Under the pieces are notes generated by a model. That model was not told the DNA's origin. It ran no database searches and saw only the letters and a list, made by a program, of their open reading frames with translations. From positions 1 through 9,487 of the forward strand of contig JAIMBU010000056.1 in NCBI GenBank assembly GCA_023511325.1: 9,487 nucleotides of DNA. The letters run 5' to 3'. Within the stretch, counting starts at the first letter, position 1. Each line of letters starts with the position of its first letter. This stretch comes from Gorillibacterium sp. Its GTDB lineage: Bacteria; Bacillota; Bacilli; Paenibacillales; NBRC-103111. Made by a program: the position numbers and the translations under genes. Below are positions 6,322-9,487 of this stretch, one piece after another.

Positions 6322-6341
6322 AAAAAGGCTCCCGAAGGAGC
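6322..6341 (-). terminator. Intrinsic terminator after the tail tube gene
   Basis: On the minus strand, GCTCC and GGAGC form a five-pair stem closed by a C(TTCG)G tetraloop, which is exceptionally stable as RNA. One C and then five T's follow. It begins 5 bases after the stop codon of the tail tube gene and ends 21 bases before the next ATG. The short stem suggests partial termination, lowering transcription of the chaperone, tape measure and tip genes relative to the tube gene. Confidence 0.75.
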
Positions 6342-6346
6342 ACACT

Positions 6347-6760
6347 TTATTCTTCTGGATTAGTTACTTCAAAATCGCTCTGCAGCATGAATGATACCGT
6401 GAAGGTTAGTGCCGCATTTACCTCCGCACCATCCATTTTGACGCTTGCCTGCGCGGAAAAAGCCCACTCTGAGGTGTCAGGGAAGATAACTTTGAACTCG
6501 TGAGTTGTCCCTTCCAAGCCCTTCAAAATACGGAAATTACTTGTCACGGTCGAATTATCGTAAAGGAATTGGAAGTCCAAGCTCCCTGGGTCCTTAATTC
6601 CGGAAATGTATTTCTTAACACCATCCTGGAGTGTGGTCACTTCGACCTGTTCCGGATCGCCGCCCATATCCGGTACGCTCATCAAGTGATCAATTCGCGC
6701 CCACGCGCTTGTACCCGATTTGTAATGCAGTTCCGTGTCTTTACTTAAAAGTCCTGGCAT
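6347..6760 (-). CDS. Major tail tube protein (137 aa)
   Basis: This is probably the protein that polymerises into the hollow tail tube. It begins MPGLLSKDTELHYKSG, continues with WARIDHLMSVPDMGG and DPEQVEVTTLQDGVKKYI, and then has the segment DPGSLDFQFLYDN. The last third is predicted beta strand: HEFKVIFPDTSEWAFSAQAS, then VNAALTFTVSFML. The PDMGGDPEQVEVTTL pattern and the DPGSLDFQF..YDN pattern are well known in Firmicute major tail proteins. At 137 residues it lacks the C-terminal Ig-like domain that some carry. It sits directly before the chaperone pair and tape measure, as expected. It has a very strong ribosome binding site and is followed immediately by a terminator hairpin. Confidence 0.92.
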   Translation of the reverse strand: MPGLLSKDTELHYKSGTSAWARIDHLMSVPDMGGDPEQVEVTTLQDGVKKYISGIKDPGSLDFQFLYDNSTVTSNFRILKGLEGTTHEFKVIFPDTSEWAFSAQASVKMDGAEVNAALTFTVSFMLQSDFEVTNPEE

Positions 6761-6767
6761 TGAGTAT

Positions 6768-6778
6768 TCACCCTCCTT
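6768..6778 (-). promoter_or_regulatory. Very strong Shine-Dalgarno sequence of the tail tube gene
   Basis: AAGGAGGGTGA lies 7 bases before the ATG of the tail tube gene, in the 21-base gap after the tail-terminator gene. It is a near-perfect match to the Firmicute anti-SD and the strongest site in the window, consistent with high translation of an abundant tail protein. Confidence 0.85.
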
Positions 6779-6781
6779 AAA

Positions 6782-7135
6782 TTATTGGCTCACGCGCTCG
6801 GACCGACGATCCACGATGCCATGGTAGCGCATGGTCTTACGGTTAACGCCTGACGGATCGGGTAAGTCGGAAGCGAATTGTCTACGAAAGCCGATGCTAT
6901 TCATGAGCACGTCCACCTGCTGTGCCAACCCCCCAGTTGATTTGTTATGCCAAATATCAACCTGAATCGATATGTCCGTCAGCAGGCCCGGCAGTTGCGG
7001 TAGGCCCTCGCTATTTACCGTTTCATAGAAACTGATATGGGGAAGCCGTTCAAATGACTTCGGATACGCCCCGGTTACCAGCACTCCATGTATAGTTTCC
7101 AGCAGCGTGAGGATTTGCGACTTTGCGTCAAACAT
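6782..7135 (-). CDS. Tail terminator / tail completion protein candidate (117 aa)
   Basis: The gene starts MFDAKSQILTLLETIHG and sits between the gp10-like gene and the tail tube gene, the standard place for the protein that caps the tail tube and joins it to the head (DUF3168/gp17/lambda gpU-like). An N-terminal helix is followed by a short loop region with LPHISFYETVN. A strand TDISIQVDIWHN then leads into a helix STGGLAQQVDVLMNSIGF, and the protein ends in beta segments with RKTMRYHGIVD. Strand-helix-strand order, the IQVDIW strand and the LMxSIGFRR segment fit this group of tail terminators. It begins by a TAATG overlap with the gene before it. GGGGTGG lies about 6 bases before the ATG. 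The family assignment is moderately sure; the role depends on synteny. Confidence 0.75.
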   Translation of the reverse strand: MFDAKSQILTLLETIHGVLVTGAYPKSFERLPHISFYETVNSEGLPQLPGLLTDISIQVDIWHNKSTGGLAQQVDVLMNSIGFRRQFASDLPDPSGVNRKTMRYHGIVDRRSERVSQ

Positions 7136-7677
7136 TAACGTCCACCCCCTAGCTTATGGATTGCCTGCTTAAGCCGCAGGGCTATGATTTTGGGAACATC
7201 TTTCCTGCGACCCTTAATGGCGGGATACATGAACGGCTTCGCCGGCATGCCGCGTGTGTAGTAGAATACTCCGGAATCCGTCTCAATCTTGAAAAAATGG
7301 TATTTCTCCGCCGTGGCCGCGTCAATCTGGCTCTCATGTATCCACCAGCCGTCTTGCTTATAGGTAATCTTGCTACGGATATCAGGCGGTAGGTCGCCGT
7401 TATTTGCCTGACCTACCGGGCCTGTTCCGAACTCTACATAAGCCGCATGTTCAACGTTGGTCGATATCCGACCTTGGATGGTTTCCGCGTCCAATTCCTT
7501 CACTTCAGCCTGTATGCTATTCCGTAGCCGCCCCTGATCGGTGGAAGCAAGATCCTTGGCATCCCCTTGGACCAGCTTCGTTGCTTGTAGCGTTCCAATT
7601 CTCAATTCATGTTGCACATTGCCACCAAGGGAGTCCAGTTTCCTGATTAGGCGATCCAGATTCTTCATCCCTGCCAT
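7135..7677 (-). CDS. HK97 gp10-like neck/tail-completion protein (180 aa)
   Basis: The protein resembles the HK97 gp10 family, which sits at the head-tail interface. Residues about 1-75 form a helix-rich start (LDRLIRKLDSL, then VQGDAKDLASTDQGRLRNSI). The family hallmark follows at about 85-95: VEHAAYVEFGTGP, with the conserved Y-x-E-x-G-T. The C-terminus contains the usual GMPAKPFMYPAI segment before a final basic helix. At 180 residues it is longer than the common 110-150. The extra length lies between the FGTG motif and the PAKPF motif and contains YKQDGWWIHESQ and an acidic/aromatic region, an insertion typical of several Gram-positive members. AAGGTG lies 7 bases before the ATG. The stop overlaps the next start as TAATG. 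Confidence 0.85.
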   Translation of the reverse strand: MAGMKNLDRLIRKLDSLGGNVQHELRIGTLQATKLVQGDAKDLASTDQGRLRNSIQAEVKELDAETIQGRISTNVEHAAYVEFGTGPVGQANNGDLPPDIRSKITYKQDGWWIHESQIDAATAEKYHFFKIETDSGVFYYTRGMPAKPFMYPAIKGRRKDVPKIIALRLKQAIHKLGGGR

Positions 7678-7679
7678 TT

Positions 7680-8036
7680 TTACACCTTCTCCAGTTCAAT
7701 GACGAGGTGCTGCCAGGGGCGCATGGCCACCACTCTGTAATCAGGCTTGGCTGCGTCTGACGGAACATAAATACAAGCGGCATAACCCTTTTTCTGTCCG
7801 TTGAATTGCTCCAACAACTGCAATGCTTCAGGTGTGTGTTCCACGTACAGCACCATCATATAATTTAGGCGCTCCCCATATAGTTCAGCCATGATTTTGC
7901 CGCCAGCGGGCAGTAGGCTTCCGCGGATGGTTACTCCTTCCGCTGCCCAATCCTCATAAGGCGTTCCGTCGGGCTCTTTGGCTGGGATACGTTCGCGAAA
8001 ATGGACAGCTCGTTTATCACGTGCTCTAAGGCGCAT
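7680..8036 (-). CDS. Head closure / head-tail adaptor protein (118 aa)
   Basis: This is probably the head-closure or head-tail joining protein (Phage_H_T_join / SPP1 gp16 type) that seals the connector before tail docking. The protein is predicted to be a beta-rich barrel of normal family length. It has a basic start (MRLRARDKRAVHFRERI) and a middle containing EDWAAEGVTIRGSLLPAGGK. It also has a GERLNYMMVLYVEH strand region and ends in a strand pair YRVVAMRPWQHLVIELEKV. The WxxxxxxxRGSLxPxGGK...AExYGxRLNYMxxL pattern is seen in this family. It overlaps the connector gene by 11 bases, and GGTGGG lies upstream of the ATG inside that gene. It is followed after two bases by the gp10-like gene. 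The exact structural role is from family and position, not proven here. Confidence 0.8.
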   Translation of the reverse strand: MRLRARDKRAVHFRERIPAKEPDGTPYEDWAAEGVTIRGSLLPAGGKIMAELYGERLNYMMVLYVEHTPEALQLLEQFNGQKKGYAACIYVPSDAAKPDYRVVAMRPWQHLVIELEKV

Positions 8037-8328
8037 GGCGACCCACCACTTTGATTAGCCTGTACTGGCTGATCGACTGCCGAATGTCTGCAGGTAGCGC
8101 CTCAAACGAGCGGGAAACGCCGCCCTCTGAATGGCTTGTCTGCCCCTCGACGCCTTGCATGTTGTAACGAATCACCGCTATTTGTCGCTGGGTCGGCTCT
8201 AGTCCCCTTGGCAGTGTATTGCGATTCGTCCAAGCCAGCAGATCCGTCAGCGTGTCTTCCAGCAGCAGCGTCAATAACTCTACATTTGCCCCTGGCAGCA
8301 CGATTTGTAGCTTTTCAAGCTCCGTCAT
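8026..8328 (-). CDS. Head-tail connector protein, gp6/YqbG-like (100 aa)
   Basis: This is probably the adaptor that docks under the portal ring after DNA packaging (HK97 gp6 / SPP1 gp15 type). The sequence is a small helical protein: an N-terminal helix with LLTLLLEDTLTDLLAWTNR, a central segment RQIAVIRYNMQG, then SHSEGGVSRSFEALP and a final helix ending DIRQSISQYRLIKVV. The pattern of a Trp/Asn helix end, an IxYN helix and SxSEGGxSxSF...LPxDI is characteristic of the Phage_connect/YqbG-like family. The length of about 100 residues is normal. The start is preceded by a GGGGGCGAGG stretch, a moderate ribosome binding site. It follows the capsid-end hairpin and overlaps the next gene by 11 bases, as expected in a neck-gene cluster. 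Confidence 0.85.
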   Translation of the reverse strand: MTELEKLQIVLPGANVELLTLLLEDTLTDLLAWTNRNTLPRGLEPTQRQIAVIRYNMQGVEGQTSHSEGGVSRSFEALPADIRQSISQYRLIKVVGRHAP

Positions 8329-8345
8329 AACCTCGCCCCCATAGC

Positions 8346-8369
8346 AAAAGGGCGGTTATTCGCCGCCCT
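8346..8369 (-). terminator. Terminator-like hairpin after the capsid/small-protein genes
   Basis: On the minus strand, AGGGCGG pairs with CCGCCCT around a 7-base loop (CGAATAA), and four T's follow. The stop codon of the 49-residue gene lies in the loop. The seven-pair GC-rich stem is stable, but the T-run is short, so partial termination (attenuation) inside the late operon is more likely than a full stop. The connector gene starts 18 bases beyond the last T. Confidence 0.6.
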
Positions 8370-8505
8370 CAGCTTTTGCTTTACCTGTTTTAGATTTCTC
8401 TGCAGGTTCTTCTTCCACACGCTCAAAACCCTTCGACTCCCAAAAAGCTGCTTTTTCTTCAGAATCTACGACTTTCATGACATTAAGCTTTATCAATGAG
8501 ATCAT
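8356..8505 (-). CDS. Small charged protein between capsid and connector genes (49 aa)
   Basis: This short ORF begins MISLIKLNVMKVV, continues with a Trp-containing segment AAFWESKGFERVEEE, and ends in a Lys/Glu/Ala-rich, probably disordered tail (KSKTGKAKAEGGE). It starts 6 bases after the capsid stop. AAGGGAG lies inside the last capsid codons about 12 bases before the ATG, so it is probably translationally coupled to the capsid gene. An in-frame ATG at residue 10 would give 40 residues but has a poorer ribosome binding site. Many siphophages carry a small, poorly conserved gene at this spot, some with HeH/LEM-like or Rho-N-like motifs. None of these is clearly recognisable here. It lies before the hairpin that follows, so it should be transcribed at capsid level. 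A minor head or accessory role is conceivable but not shown. Confidence 0.75.
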   Translation of the reverse strand: MISLIKLNVMKVVDSEEKAAFWESKGFERVEEEPAEKSKTGKAKAEGGE

Positions 8506-8511
8506 AATTTA

Positions 8512-9429
8512 TTAGGCTCCCTTCGAAACGAAAATAAGCGGCTGCTTGTTCAGCGGTACGAACAGATCATGGTATTTGCGATAGTCAACCTTCCATGCGT
8601 CTGCATTTTGGTTGGTATCCGGAGCAAAAATCCGCACCTTGTCAGTCTTGGAAATGGCAACCGGTGCCCGACGGTTTAGGACTAACCAATTGATATCCTT
8701 AGCGCCAGCAGCCACTGTGAATCCCCCGGCTGTTTGTCCGGATGTCGTACCATCGTTAAAGACATACGCTGATTTCAGGCGATTTCCAGCTACGGGGATA
8801 AGTGGAACGCCATCCAGCATCTTTACACGCAAATTAATGCCGCCTTGCGAAAAATCACCAACATCAATCTTCTTCTGAATGGTGGTGTTATTGGTGAGCA
8901 CCCCATACGCTGTGTAGGACATCGGGATAACATGCTCACTCATGTCGCAGCCTAAGTCGCATAGGGCAAACATCTGGGCGTACAGCTTGGCAAGGATCGT
9001 TGCTTCAGCCAGCGTGTAGGTCTCGGTTTTACCCGCAGCAGTCGCTAAAGCAGACAGTCGGCTGTAGCGATAAGCGTCAATTTCGGGGATGACCTGTGTC
9101 CGCTGGAATTCAGACAGTACGTTCGCAGCCGCTGCTCCAAAAGCCGTTTCATCCACATCCTGAGAGTCCAAGGAGAACGTCCGGCCCCGGTCTTGCGTTA
9201 GTTCGTAGGTGGAATACTTATACGTGACTGATCCGCGCACGAATCCGGTATCCCGGTCATAGTCAGCCAAACCCTGCATGACGATATCGGGGATCTTAAT
9301 CTCGTTACCGCCGTTATACTTTACCTGCCCAGCATTCTGCTCCATCCATCCGGATGTGGCTTGCTGAGTCACCTGCAGATCCAGATTGGTCTGATACAGT
9401 TTTGCATATTCCAATGTATTAATTGCCAT
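8512..9429 (-). CDS. Major capsid protein (305 aa)
   Basis: This gene encodes the protein that builds the phage head shell. It starts MAINTLEYAKLYQTNLD, and residues about 25-100 carry features common in Firmicute siphophage coat proteins: a Gly/Asn-rich GQVKYNGGNEIKIP segment, then DYDRDTGF and ELTQDRGRTFSLD, then QDVDETAF. Next come a helical stretch with EFQRTQVIPEIDAYRYS and a C-terminal half with LDGVPLIPV and a final basic and hydrophobic tail. These are characteristic of capsid proteins with an HK97-type fold. The length of about 300 residues is normal for the family. No N-terminal propeptide or protease gene is visible, which fits a separate upstream scaffold. GAGGAG lies about 12 bases before the ATG. 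The family assignment is from recognised sequence pattern; the fold is inferred. Confidence 0.9.
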   Translation of the reverse strand: MAINTLEYAKLYQTNLDLQVTQQATSGWMEQNAGQVKYNGGNEIKIPDIVMQGLADYDRDTGFVRGSVTYKYSTYELTQDRGRTFSLDSQDVDETAFGAAAANVLSEFQRTQVIPEIDAYRYSRLSALATAAGKTETYTLAEATILAKLYAQMFALCDLGCDMSEHVIPMSYTAYGVLTNNTTIQKKIDVGDFSQGGINLRVKMLDGVPLIPVAGNRLKSAYVFNDGTTSGQTAGGFTVAAGAKDINWLVLNRRAPVAISKTDKVRIFAPDTNQNADAWKVDYRKYHDLFVPLNKQPLIFVSKGA

Positions 9430-9445
9430 TGTTTACTTCATCTCC

Positions 9446-9487
9446 TCATCGTTGTGCAAATATTTTAGAGATTTCATCAGCAGCGGG
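9446..9487 (-). CDS. C-terminal end of the gene upstream of the capsid gene, possibly scaffold (partial)
   Basis: Only the last 13 codons are inside the window. This frame ends in PAADEISKIFAQR and a TGA, 16 bases before the capsid start. The acidic/basic helical composition, and the position directly before a capsid gene where siphophages usually encode the scaffold, make a scaffold C-terminus plausible. A competing frame (ending NDEEMK, stop TAA three bases before the capsid ATG) is also open to the window edge, so the frame itself is not certain. The GAGGAG that serves the capsid gene lies over this stop codon, implying translational coupling. The function is inferred from position only. 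Confidence 0.4.
   Translation of the reverse strand, partial: PAADEISKIFAQR

Noticed and set aside
1..9487. CRISPR arrays, tRNAs, integrase or attachment sites, insertion sequences, defence genes
   Set aside because: I searched by eye on both strands and saw none. The window is filled by the minus-strand late gene operon.

Overview
The window is one continuous minus-strand late operon of a siphovirus-type phage or prophage. It carries the head-completion and tail genes in the standard order of Gram-positive siphophages. GC content is about one half in the structural genes, Shine-Dalgarno sequences are strong, and the genes resemble families common in prophages of Bacillales. Together these suggest a Paenibacillus-like Firmicute host; that is an inference from family resemblance, not shown by the sequence. 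No integrase, attachment site, tRNA or lysis gene is visible, so prophage and free phage cannot be told apart.

Read in the direction of transcription (high to low coordinate), the window starts with the last codons of a gene upstream of the capsid gene, perhaps the scaffold. Then come the major capsid protein (8512-9429), a 49-residue charged protein (8356-8505) and an intrinsic-terminator-like hairpin. The neck genes follow: head-tail connector (8026-8328), head-closure/adaptor (7680-8036), HK97 gp10-like neck protein (7135-7677) and a tail-terminator candidate (6782-7135). The major tail tube gene (6347-6760) has the strongest ribosome binding site seen and is followed by a second, better terminator hairpin with a C(UUCG)G loop. 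Next come the two overlapping-frame tail assembly chaperone ORFs (5950-6300 and 5543-5944), joined by a double -1 slippery sequence. They are followed by the tape measure (2860-5601), a DUF6711-like protein in the position normally held by the distal tail protein (2474-2845), and a 654-residue tail hub/fibre protein (505-2469). The window ends inside an AT-rich gene for a secreted protein with a copper-amine-oxidase-N/stalk-type domain (1-442).

The genes work together to close the DNA-filled capsid (connector, adaptor, neck), cap and build the tail tube (terminator, tube, chaperones, tape measure), and form the host-facing tail tip (DUF6711 protein, hub/fibre). Three expression devices can be read from the sequence. 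Hairpins follow the two most abundant structural proteins, and a programmed frameshift should set the G:GT chaperone ratio. The most unusual protein features are a twice-used 17-residue tryptophan-heptad motif and an 11-residue repeat stem in the hub protein, and about five 40-45-residue Trp repeats in the tape measure. No wholly new multi-gene system is evident; the window is a compact structural module with several details worth checking.
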